32,261 nt of DNA from Steroidobacteraceae bacterium (GTDB taxonomy: Bacteria; Pseudomonadota; Gammaproteobacteria; Steroidobacterales; Steroidobacteraceae): the NCBI GenBank assembly GCA_025458865.1, contig JALORP010000036.1, forward strand, positions 1 to 32,261. The letters are read 5' to 3'. A program made the position numbers and the translations under genes. Shown in pieces: positions 1 through 10,700 of the stretch. Below the pieces are notes generated by a model. That model was not told where the DNA came from. It made no database searches and saw only the letters and a list, made by a program, of their open reading frames with translations. The stretch's first letter is position 1. Each line of letters starts with the position of its first letter.

Positions 1-1
1 G

Positions 2-1999
<1,998 letters not shown>

Positions 2000-2000
<1 letters not shown>

Positions 2001-2482
2001 TGACCATGCTTCGCGCAGCGGTCGCGACCCTGGCGCTGGCGCTCGCCGGCTGCGGGTTCCAGCTGCGCGGCACGGCCGAGCTCTCCCCGCGCATGGCGAC
2101 GCCCTACGTCGACGTGCCGGACCGGTACACGCCCTTCAACGCGGCGCTGGAATCGGCGCTGCGCGCCTCCGGCGCCACGCCCTCGCGGTCGCGCGAGGCG
2201 GCCTCGGCGGTGGTGCGCATCCATCGCGACGAGGTTGGCCGCCACGTGCTGTCGGTGACGGCCCAGAACACGCCGGCGGAGTACGAGGTGTACTACACCG
2301 TCGAGTACTCCGTGTCCGCGAACGGCGAGGAGCTGCTGCCGCCGCAGTCGCTGACGTTGACGCGCGAATACAGCTACGATGAAACCGAGGTGCTCGCCAA
2401 GCAGCACGAGGAGCGCCTGATCCGCGAGGCGCTGGCCCGCGACCTCGCCGGCCTCGTGCTGCGCCGCCTGGCGGTGCTCTGA
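2000..2482 (+). CDS. lptE: LPS-assembly lipoprotein LptE
   Basis: Outer-membrane lipoprotein that plugs the LptD barrel and assists the final step of lipopolysaccharide transport to the cell surface. The 160-residue product starts with a hydrophobic signal peptide ending in a lipobox (LALAGC, Cys about residue 18) directly followed by GFQLRG, the hallmark start of mature LptE. The body shows the family's alternating beta pattern (VLSVTAQNTPAEYEVYYTVEYSV segment) and an acidic C-terminal helix region. The ATG at 2000 overlaps the leuS stop by one base (TGATG), the usual leuS-lptE translational coupling; an ATG at 2006 is an alternative. In most Gammaproteobacteria holA follows. Here a serine dehydratase gene follows instead, and holA lies about 12 kb downstream. 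Confidence 0.92.
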
Positions 2483-2485
2483 ACC

Positions 2486-3847
<1,362 letters not shown>

Positions 3848-3876
3848 GGGCGTAACCGGCCAGTGCTCGGCCGCTT

Positions 3877-3982
3877 GGGGACCGGCCCGGAGGTCCGACG
3901 GATGGTGCGCGCCAGGGACGGCGCGCACGAAGCCTCCAGGGATGGATTCACGGCGGTCCCGAGGGCCTCCGGGCCGGTCCCC
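3877..3982. repeat. Structured dispersed repeat, copy 1 (three-way-junction fold)
   Basis: The outer arms GGGGACCGGCCCGGAGG (3877-3893) and CCTCCGGGCCGGTCCCC (3966-3982) are perfectly complementary over 17 bases. Inside, 3905-3967 is a 63-base core that recurs at 7705-7767 with a single difference. The core contains a perfect 9-bp hairpin, GTGCGCGCC and GGCGCGCAC around a 6-base loop, and a second hairpin built from CCTC/GAGG and GGGA/TCCC. The element sits between the convergent ends of sdaA and the minus-strand gene at 4008, where it could also act as a bidirectional terminator; that role is inference. Confidence 0.85.
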
Positions 3983-4007
3983 GGCGCGGTCTACAGCTCT
4001 GCGTCCG

Positions 4008-4361
4008 TCAGCCCCCGAGCCGTATCCCGGTAACGATCGGGGCGACCGTCGGAAGCCACAGGAGCGGCGGAGCGAGTGCGAGCGCCATGGCGGCCGCATG
4101 CTGCCGGCGACGAAGCAGCCGGACACCCACGAAACCCGCGGCGACGAGCGCCGGAATGTAGGCGACGGCGAGCAGCAATGCCCGCTTGTCCTCCGGGGAG
4201 TAGTGGGGCCAGCCAAGCAGGCCGAAGAAGAGCATGAGCGCAAGGAACGGGACGCACATCCACTGCGCTCCCAGGATGATCCAGAACGCCGCTTTCGCGG
4301 GGGTGCTGCCTGCCGGCTTCGGGTTATCGGGACTCACGGGCGGTTCTCGGCTCCTTGGCAT
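4008..4361 (-). CDS. Hypothetical small multi-pass membrane protein
   Basis: About 117 residues from the ATG at 4361; an ATG further upstream at 4394 is also open, and a GTG just downstream ([10 protein letters not shown]) is possible. I do not recognise the family. A short polar N-terminus ([17 protein letters not shown]) is followed by three hydrophobic stretches suitable for membrane spans (around [39 protein letters not shown] and [20 protein letters not shown]), with an RRRQ loop between the second and third that is likely cytoplasmic. It is the last of several minus-strand small genes, and its 3' end faces sdaA across repeat copy 1. The hydropathy pattern argues that it is a real gene rather than noise. 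Confidence 0.55.
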   Translation of the reverse strand: MPRSREPPVSPDNPKPAGSTPAKAAFWIILGAQWMCVPFLALMLFFGLLGWPHYSPEDKRALLLAVAYIPALVAAGFVGVRLLRRRQHAAAMALALAPPLLWLPTVAPIVTGIRLGG

Positions 4362-4438
4362 CGCGGCCAAGGTTGAGGACAAACGACATGACACTCAGCG
4401 GACATTTCCCGCGACTCGAACCTGGATAACGATCGTCC

Positions 4439-4642
4439 TCAAGCCTCCCCGTCGTTGCGATCTCCGCGACCTTCGCCTTCCTTCAATGCCTTGCGCTTGG
4501 CTGAGTCGATCAGGAGTCCAGCGAAGAAACCGAAAATCAACCCGATCGCGAACTTTCCAGCCAACAGGCCGATGAAAGCTCCCAGGATCGTGCCCCGAAA
4601 CACCCACTGACCAGGCTTGTAGATCTTGGGATCGGATTGCAA
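4439..4642 (-). CDS. Hypothetical small glycine-zipper-like membrane protein
   Basis: 67 residues with a TTG start at 4642; an AAGGGA lies about 10 bases upstream on the coding strand. I see no named family. The centre has two hydrophobic helices rich in regularly spaced glycines and small residues (GTILGAFIGLLAGKFAIGLI and FGFFAGLLIDSAKRKAL), a pattern typical of glycine-zipper membrane hairpins. The C-terminus is charged and polar (KEGEGRGDRNDGEA). It belongs to a run of small minus-strand membrane-protein genes in the island between sdaA and pip. The start codon is the least certain part. Confidence 0.55.
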   Translation of the reverse strand: MQSDPKIYKPGQWVFRGTILGAFIGLLAGKFAIGLIFGFFAGLLIDSAKRKALKEGEGRGDRNDGEA

Positions 4643-4734
4643 GGCCGATGAATCCCTTCGGCGTGACGCCGGCCTCTGCAGCGGGCGCTACCGTGTAATG
4701 CCCGCGCTGCGCGACAAGGCTGCGTCGACCGCAA

Positions 4735-4824
4735 CTATTCGCCGAAAATCAGACGATAGGCAATCATGCCGACGGCGAGTCCGATCGCCATCGCAAAGCC
4801 GAACTTCTTCTTCTCCTCGTTCAC
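4735..4824 (-). CDS. 29-residue membrane microprotein
   Basis: A very short frame of 29 codons plus TAG, starting with GTG at 4824. The coding strand shows an ideal Shine-Dalgarno, AAGGAGG (complement of 4831-4837), six bases before the GTG. The product starts MNEEKKKFGFAM, giving a charged, lysine-rich N-terminus, and continues into one hydrophobic helix with spaced glycines (AIGLAVGMIAYRLIF), ending in GE. This is the shape of a single-span membrane microprotein with an inside N-terminus. Function unknown. The match of strong ribosome-binding site, start codon, charge bias and helix makes it more than a random frame, but homologues would be needed to prove it. Confidence 0.6.
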   Translation of the reverse strand: MNEEKKKFGFAMAIGLAVGMIAYRLIFGE

Positions 4825-4983
4825 GGCCGCCCTCCTTCGTAGCCAAATACCGTCGCGCTTCTTCCGCTGGATCTCGAGCGCGCCTTACCTGCAGCTTGGT
4901 CACCCCAGCGTGGTCCGCCGCCGCGTCCCATGGAGATAATGCTACGTCCTCGATGCACTCGCGTGAAGTGGCCACGAAGGAGT

Positions 4984-5018
4984 TGGCGTAGCGGGTCGGC
5001 TTGAGCGCGAGGTTAGAC
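4984..5018 (-). other. Partial attC recombination site (half-site)
   Basis: On the minus strand an inverse-core sequence GTCTAAC (5018 to 5012) lies two bases after the TAA of the gene at 5020-5544. It is followed by CTCGCGCTCAAGCCGACCCGC, which looks like the left arm of an attC hairpin. The complementary right arm and a terminal GTTRRRY core are not found downstream, so the site appears truncated. This would mark the distal end of the cassette cluster. Confidence 0.45.
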
Positions 5019-5019
5019 C

Positions 5020-5544
5020 TTAACTTCCAGAATTCGCCTTGCGAACGTAGGCAAATTCGACGGCCGACTTCCAGGGGCCAGATCTATCCGATACCTCCTC
5101 GCGAAAGTGGAAGCCCTCTGCCGTTGGCGTGATCGTCACCTGCCACCTCCGCCAGTATGGCCCGCGTTCCGATTGGCCGTGGAACCTCCAGATGCCGTCG
5201 TGAACGTTGCCGCGCAGCGTGCGCTGGGTGCCCGGACCGGCGAAGCCGTGGTAGGTGTACTGTTCACCCGTCTCCGAGTAACCAAAGACGCTCATGGAAA
5301 ACGACGGTTGCGTCTCGGAGCGATCTTCCGCATGACAGACGACGAAGCCGTGCCCGGGGAGCCAGTCGCAGGACTCGGTGTAGGTGGATTCGAGTCCCCT
5401 GATGGTCCACTCGCCGCGGAAGAAATCAAGAGCTGCGCGCGGGGACTCGGCTGACATGGCAGTGGAACATGCGACGCCCAGCAAGAGAAGCACGGCGGAG
5501 GCACGACATGCGGCAATGACGAGAGTCAAGGGAGTGCTGAGCAC
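5020..5544 (-). CDS. Secreted protein, DUF1579-like, probable integron cassette gene
   Basis: 174 residues from a GTG at 5544. The N-terminus is a signal sequence (ASAVLLLLGVACSTAMSAES); LGVAC could be a lipobox, making it a lipoprotein. The mature part (LDFFRGEWTIRGLE, then ESCDWLPGHGFVVCHAEDRS, FSMSVFGYSETGEQYTYHGF, GIWRFHGQ) resembles DUF1579/lipocalin-like beta-barrel proteins that begin with a FxxGxW motif. That family has no firmly known role. Two cysteines (ESCDW and VVCHA) may pair. The stop is followed at once by an inverse-core GTCTAAC, the position expected in an integron cassette. The left boundary of the cassette is not preserved. Family assignment is from memory of the motif and is moderate. 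Confidence 0.65.
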   Translation of the reverse strand: MLSTPLTLVIAACRASAVLLLLGVACSTAMSAESPRAALDFFRGEWTIRGLESTYTESCDWLPGHGFVVCHAEDRSETQPSFSMSVFGYSETGEQYTYHGFAGPGTQRTLRGNVHDGIWRFHGQSERGPYWRRWQVTITPTAEGFHFREEVSDRSGPWKSAVEFAYVRKANSGS

Positions 5545-5570
5545 GTGCGTTGAGGACTGGTTTCCGCGAT

Positions 5571-5601
5571 CAGCGTCGACCGCTGCATTGCGTTGTTAGC
5601 T
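5571..5601 (-). other. Partial attC recombination site (half-site) after brnA remnant
   Basis: On the minus strand AGCTAAC (5601 to 5595) overlaps the TAA that ends the restored brnA frame, and AACGCAATGCAGCGGTCGAC follows as the left arm. The sequence AGCTAAC is complementary, apart from one transition, to the GTTGGCT at 6183 to 6177 that begins the same cassette, as expected of a cassette's two ends. No matching right arm or GTTRRRY is seen before the next gene. Confidence 0.5.
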
Positions 5602-5851
5602 GGCCTTTCGAAGCTCTTCACGAAGCACCCGCCGGAGCGTCTGCTCCAGTGGCTCCTGTTCGTGCCGAATGTGCTCGCGCAAGGCAGCATTGATGAGCGA
5701 CTGGTAGTTCCCTCCACCTGCCTCCTACTCGATACTTAAACCAGTCGACGACCTCGTCATCCAGGCGGTGTGTGATCCGGGTCTTTCCCGTAGGCGCCGA
5801 GACCACGGCTTCTCGCTTGGCCTTAGAAAAGTCGTGCTGCTTCCTCATCAC
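5596..5851 (-). pseudogene. brnA: BrnA antitoxin, frameshifted
   Basis: The BrnA antitoxin normally neutralises the BrnT ribonuclease and represses the operon as a ribbon-helix-helix DNA-binding protein. The start (GTG 5851 or ATG 5848, overlapping the brnT stop as TGATG) gives MRKQHDFSKAKREAVV, the typical BrnA opening, and then ITHRLDDEVVDWFKYRV. At 5721-5728 (GTAGGAGG on the coding strand) one surplus base breaks the frame. If it is skipped the sequence continues EAGGGNYQSLINAALREHI and on to RRVLREELRKAS followed by TAA at 5596, a normal BrnA C-terminus. Without correction a foreign tail runs on to about 5618. The C-terminal helices are needed for dimerisation in this family, so the antitoxin is probably inactive unless the base is a sequencing error. 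Confidence 0.8.
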
Positions 5852-6132
5852 GATTTATCGTAGTTGCGCCGCTCAAAGCGAATGGCTTCTCGGGGGGTGG
5901 CGATTCGAGTTCTTCTGCCGCGATAGGTGAAGACGGTGACCAAGATCCGACCCGCTGAATCCATTCCCAAACATACGAACCGTGGCTCATTCGTGCTGTC
6001 GGGATCGGGCATGGTCAGTGCGGCCGGGTCCTCCAGAGCGAGCACGGCATCCGCAAAGCGAACGCCGTGCTTCGTGAGGCTCGCTGCTGCCTTGGCACGA
6101 TCCTGTTCATGCTACACGATGAGAGTGTGCAC
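5848..6132 (-). pseudogene. brnT: BrnT toxin, interrupted by an in-frame TAG
   Basis: BrnT is a RelE-like ribonuclease toxin (DUF497). From a GTG at 6132 the frame reads VHTLIV, then TAG at 6112-6114, then HEQDRAKAAASLTKHGVRF, the conserved DxxKAxxNxxKHGVxF region of BrnT. It continues ADAVLALEDPAALTMPD, EPRFVCLGMDSAGRILVTVF and TYRGRRTRIATPREAIRFERRNYDKS. The TAG stands where BrnT proteins usually have Trp, so a TGG to TAG change is likely. The next usable start (GTG 6045) would delete the N-terminal third with the KHG motif. The length with the TAG read through is normal for the family. Toxin and antitoxin are both damaged. Confidence 0.8.
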
Positions 6133-6142
6133 AAATGTGCAC
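6127..6142. promoter_or_regulatory. Palindrome at the brnT start, possible operator
   Basis: GTGCACAAATGTGCAC consists of two GTGCAC half-sites, each self-complementary, separated by four bases. It covers the putative brnT start codon. BrnTA operons are autorepressed by BrnA binding near the promoter, so this is a candidate operator. No clear -35/-10 pair was found beside it. Confidence 0.35.
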
Positions 6143-6176
6143 CGCCTTCAATAGGCGGGGCACTGACGCTCCAGCC

Positions 6177-6249
6177 AGCCAACGCGTGAATTCAGCGGCC
6201 CAATCAATCGCTTCGCGATTGATTGGGCCGCTTGAGTGAACCTTTAGGC
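6177..6249 (-). other. attC site of cassette encoding the 67-aa membrane protein
   Basis: On the minus strand GCCTAAA (6249 to 6243) acts as a slightly degenerate inverse core and GTTGGCT (6183 to 6177) as the terminal core. Between them lies a near-perfect hairpin: AGCGGCCCAATCAATCGC and its complement around a three-base loop TTC, with imperfectly paired outer arms. GCCTAAA mirrors the GTTAGGC that begins this cassette (6510 to 6504), one mismatch apart. The 73-base size fits attC sites. Confidence 0.75.
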
Positions 6250-6265
6250 TGCGGGCCTTTGATCA

Positions 6266-6469
6266 TCACGGCAGTGGGCCCAAACGCGACAGCCATGATG
6301 CTTTGCCTCGGTATGCAGCCCAGAGCGAGTTGGAACCCAGTAGTGCCAAGCAGAAGCTACCACCAAGACGCCAAGCGGAAGAAAGATGATCTTGGAAAAG
6401 CGCAAAGATACCGACGCTAAGCAGGAGCGCGCCGAACACGGCCGATAAGATGCGCTCTGCATTGCTCAT
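6266..6469 (-). CDS. Small two-span membrane protein, integron cassette gene
   Basis: 67 residues from ATG 6469 (MSNAERILSAVFGALLLSVG), with one hydrophobic span near the N-terminus (AVFGALLLSVGIFALF) and a second (GGSFCLALLGSNSLWAAY), ending in a basic tail. No named family recognised; a protein of this size and shape is common in integron cassettes. The gene starts 34 bases after the GTTAGGC core at 6504-6510 and stops 16 bases before the inverse core of the following attC, so gene plus site form a single cassette. It probably sits in the inner membrane. Confidence 0.65.
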   Translation of the reverse strand: MSNAERILSAVFGALLLSVGIFALFQDHLSSAWRLGGSFCLALLGSNSLWAAYRGKASWLSRLGPLP

Positions 6470-6503
6470 CGAACTTCCGCCATAGCTTGATGTAGCAAGA
6501 GCG

Positions 6504-6637
6504 GCCTAACGATTGAGCTGACGGACGAGCGGCGCCGGTCGACCTGACCGAAGACGCTTTATCGAAAACATCCTTGTTCCCTCCCCCTCAAACGAAGACG
6601 CAACCCGCCGCGAGCTCCGTCTAGCGATTTGTTAGAC
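6504..6637 (-). other. attC site between two cassettes
   Basis: On the minus strand the site runs from the inverse core GTCTAAC (6637 to 6631) to the core GTTAGGC (6510 to 6504). The arms next to these cores pair imperfectly; AATCGCTAGACGGAGC on one side matches GATTGAGCTGACGGACG read from the other. The TAA of the upstream gene lies inside the inverse core, a typical cassette feature. At 134 bases it is at the long end for attC. Confidence 0.75.
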
Positions 6638-7396
6638 CCCGCGAGCGCGGCGGCAAAGCAGGATTTGCACGCCAAGTTGTTTCCAACTGGTGAAGCTGTT
6701 GGACGATGCAGGGTCTCCAGCTCGAAGCTTGGTCTGCCCCACGACCGAGAATCGCTTACGTTCTGCCCTGAATCCGTGGACACCGTACCACACCAGATCA
6801 GGTGCGCCGTTCCAGTTTCCATGGCGCAGGTATAGCCACTGGCGCTGCTCGAAAACCGCGGAATCAGGCGCAACCGGCGACAGATAGTCGAGTGAGCCGA
6901 CGAGGTTGGTGCCGTACTCAAGATTGCTGTTATCTGCCTTTAGAACAATGGCAGCCGTGTAGGTCCCTTCGGTCGTGAGAACCGCTAGGCAATCCCCTTC
7001 ACCAAAGGGCGCAGGGCGCGATACGGCTTTCGGAGCCGCCGACGGCTTGGGATTGGGTAGTTCAAGCCTCGCGACAAATCGATCGAGAGCGGTCCGTCTC
7101 CGAGCGAGGACCTGGGGATCTTCGGCCCAGCGTTCCAGTCCGTTGCCGCAACGTACATCCGCCCGCACTCGCTCCATGATTCGGGGAGCCACCGTTCCGT
7201 ACTTCCACTGGACATGTGCCAGAGCCAGCCAGACAAGCGGCCCGTCGTCCGGATCATCGAGCAAGGCCTGATAGACGCGCTCCGCGTCGGCGCAGGCGGA
7301 GAGAAGCGAATCGCCCCGCTTCATCAGACTCACAACATGGCCGACAACGTCAGCAACTGTGTCGTCGGAGGTGATTGAAACGTCCCACGCGCCCAT
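6632..7396 (-). CDS. Cassette-encoded protein of unknown function (DUF4259-like N-terminus)
   Basis: 254 residues from ATG 7396. The start MGAWDVSITSDDTVADVVGH resembles proteins opening MGxWGxxxFxxDxAxD (DUF4259-type), and a following segment (PLVWLALAHVQWKYGTV, then GNGLERW and RRTALDRFVARLELP) has the look of that group. The C-terminal half (FGEGDCLAVLTTEGTYTAAI, then NLVGSLDYLSPVAPD and WLYLRHGNWNGAPDLVWYG) is a beta-rich domain I cannot name. No signal peptide or membrane span, so cytoplasmic. Its boundaries are textbook cassette: GTTAGACCCCGC begins it (7427 downward) and the exact complement GCGGGGTCTAAC ends it, with the stop codon inside the inverse core. Similarity to DUF4259 is tentative. 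Confidence 0.7.
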   Translation of the reverse strand: MGAWDVSITSDDTVADVVGHVVSLMKRGDSLLSACADAERVYQALLDDPDDGPLVWLALAHVQWKYGTVAPRIMERVRADVRCGNGLERWAEDPQVLARRRTALDRFVARLELPNPKPSAAPKAVSRPAPFGEGDCLAVLTTEGTYTAAIVLKADNSNLEYGTNLVGSLDYLSPVAPDSAVFEQRQWLYLRHGNWNGAPDLVWYGVHGFRAERKRFSVVGQTKLRAGDPASSNSFTSWKQLGVQILLCRRARGV

Positions 7397-7420
7397 ACGA
7401 GGCACCACGCCGATTGCGGG

Positions 7421-7427
7421 GTCTAAC
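7421..7427 (-). other. Integron core site GTTAGAC at cassette start
   Basis: On the minus strand GTTAGAC (7427 to 7421) fits the GTTRRRY core at which integron integrase joins cassettes. It lies 24 bases before the cassette gene and matches the cassette's own inverse core at 6637-6631 over 12 bases. No complementary arm follows upstream, so this could be the remnant of an attI or of a lost attC. No integrase gene is nearby. Confidence 0.55.
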
Positions 7428-7677
7428 AAAAAGTGGGTGTGATCATTTACGCGAAATAATGCGTCATTTCGGCCCCTTTAGCAGCCCGTCGCTTCGCAAG
7501 GTACTGGCATGCCTGGACTCAACATGATCCATCCTGCTGTTGCGGTGCAGCATGCCTAGCATCGTTGCGCGGGTACAGTCATCCGTCGGGAACGCTGCGA
7601 ATACCGCGCCGTCGAGTCGCGTCGGCGAGCATCGGATCCCCTCTCACCGCCCAATCGGGCACGGCGCAGGCCGCGCA
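7428..7677. other. Intergenic stretch without recognisable gene
   Basis: Between the cassette boundary and repeat copy 2 I see no frame with family resemblance, no tRNA and no convincing promoter. Composition is mixed, less GC-rich in the first 60 bases. This is where an attI and a divergent integrase gene would be expected if the array were a complete integron; neither is present. Confidence 0.5.
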
Positions 7678-7781
7678 GGGGCGGGCCCGGGGAGCCGAGG
7701 GATCGTGCGCGCCAGGGATGGCGCGCACGAAGCCTCCAGGGATGGATTCACGGCGGTCCCGAGGGCCCCCGGGCCCGCCCC
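7678..7781. repeat. Structured dispersed repeat, copy 2 (three-way-junction fold)
   Basis: The outer arms GGGGCGGGCCCGGGG (7678-7692) and CCCCGGGCCCGCCCC (7767-7781) pair perfectly over 15 bases but differ in sequence from the arms of copy 1. The core 7705-7767 equals 3905-3967 except for one base in the loop of the first hairpin (GGGATGG instead of GGGACGG). The element lies just 3' of pip. Both copies read in the same direction on the plus strand. Confidence 0.85.
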
Positions 7782-7813
7782 GGCAGCGACCGTGAATGCG
7801 CGGAACCTGGCGA

Positions 7814-9432
<1,619 letters not shown>

Positions 9433-9440
9433 GGAGGACC

Positions 9441-10700
9441 TCAGAGGCGTATGGACAGGCCGTCGGCGAGGGAATTGCGGTAGGCGCGCCAGGCGGGCAA
9501 CAGCCCGGCCAGCAGGCCGGCCCCAACGACGGCGGCCGCGATGGCGAGATCGTAGCCGGTCGGCGCGCCAACCTCCACGAACAGGCCGAATCGCTGTTCG
9601 AGCAGCGGCGCGGCCAGGGCCATCGCGCCGAAGGCGATGACGAAGCCGGCGACCACGCCCGCGGCGGCGAGCAGCGCCGACTCGACCTCCAGCAGCAGGA
9701 AGACGTGCAGGGGACGCGCACCCACCGAGCGCAGGATGGCCATCTCGCGCCGGCGCTCGTTGAGGCTCGTGAGCAGTGCCGTGACCATGCCGATGAGGCC
9801 GGCGAGCACGACGCAGGCCGCGACGAGCAGCAGGGCGGTGTCGGCGAGGCCCACGACCTGCCAGAGCTGCTGCAGCGCGACGCCGGGCATCACGGCCGAG
9901 AGCGCCTCCCCGCGGTATTCGTTGAGCGCGCGCTGCATCTGGAAGACGGCGGCGCGGGACTCGAGGCCGACGAGGAAGGCCGTGATGGCCGTGGGCGTGA
10001 GATCCGCGGGCGCCGTCTCGCCGGGCCTCGCGCCGATCGCCGGCGCGCGCATGCCGCTCTCCCAGCCCTCGTGGATGGCGGTGATGGCCTCGAGGCTGAC
10101 GTGCACGCTGCGGTCCACCGGAGTGCCCGTGCGCTCCAGGATGCCGACGATCGTGAACGGCTGGTCGTCGTGCTCGGCGAAGCTGCCCTCGCCGATGCCG
10201 TGGGCGATGGTGATGCGGTCGCCGATGGCGTAGCCGAGGGCGCGCGCGACCTCGGCGCCGACCACCGCATCGTGCAGGTCGGTGAAAGGCCCGCCCGCGG
10301 CGAAGGCGAGCGGCCGGCGGTCCCCGAAGCGGTAGTGCTCGAAGTAACTCCCGTTGGTGCCCACGACCCGGAAGCCGCGATGCGAGTCGCCGAGCGAGAT
10401 CGGGATGGTCCAGGCGACGTCGGGGTGGCGCGCGACGAGCTGGTAGCTCTGCCAGGAGATGTTCGCGGTGGGGTCGCCGATGCGGAACACGGAATAGAGC
10501 AGCAGGTTCACCGGCCCACTGCGCGCACCCACGATCAGGTCCGTGCCGGAAATGGTGCTGGCGAAGCTCTCCCGCGCCTCCGTGCGCAGCTTCTGCACTC
10601 CGACGAGCAGCGCCACGCTGACGGCGATGGCGAAGACGGTCAGCGCCGCGGCGACGCGGCGGTTCCACAGGCTTCGCGCGGCGAGCGGCAGCAGGCGCAT
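9441..10700 (-). CDS. ABC transporter permease, MacB/LolC-FtsX type
   Basis: 419 residues from ATG 10700. One transmembrane helix near the N-terminus (VAAALTVFAIAVSVALLVGV) is followed by a large periplasmic domain of the MacB type (about residues 45-280) and three C-terminal helices (TALLLVAACVVLAGLIGMVT, a second around SALLAAAGVVAGFVIAFGAM and a third around DLAIAAAVVGAGLLAGLLPA), with the cytoplasmic loop ERRREMAILRSVGARPLHVF typical of FtsX-like permeases. This fold belongs to transporters that usually couple ATP hydrolysis to periplasmic movements rather than solute import. The start overlaps the stop of the ATPase gene by one base (TGATG). The partner ATPase and the flanking DUF2796 and DUF3299 genes suggest a ZrgABCDE-like zinc-related system; function here is inferred from context. 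Confidence 0.9.
   Translation of the reverse strand: MRLLPLAARSLWNRRVAAALTVFAIAVSVALLVGVQKLRTEARESFASTISGTDLIVGARSGPVNLLLYSVFRIGDPTANISWQSYQLVARHPDVAWTIPISLGDSHRGFRVVGTNGSYFEHYRFGDRRPLAFAAGGPFTDLHDAVVGAEVARALGYAIGDRITIAHGIGEGSFAEHDDQPFTIVGILERTGTPVDRSVHVSLEAITAIHEGWESGMRAPAIGARPGETAPADLTPTAITAFLVGLESRAAVFQMQRALNEYRGEALSAVMPGVALQQLWQVVGLADTALLLVAACVVLAGLIGMVTALLTSLNERRREMAILRSVGARPLHVFLLLEVESALLAAAGVVAGFVIAFGAMALAAPLLEQRFGLFVEVGAPTGYDLAIAAAVVGAGLLAGLLPAWRAYRNSLADGLSIRL

Noticed and set aside
4688-4975. 95-aa minus-strand frame over the microprotein gene
   Set aside because: Its translation is charged and without pattern, and the alternative frame with ideal Shine-Dalgarno explains the same DNA better.
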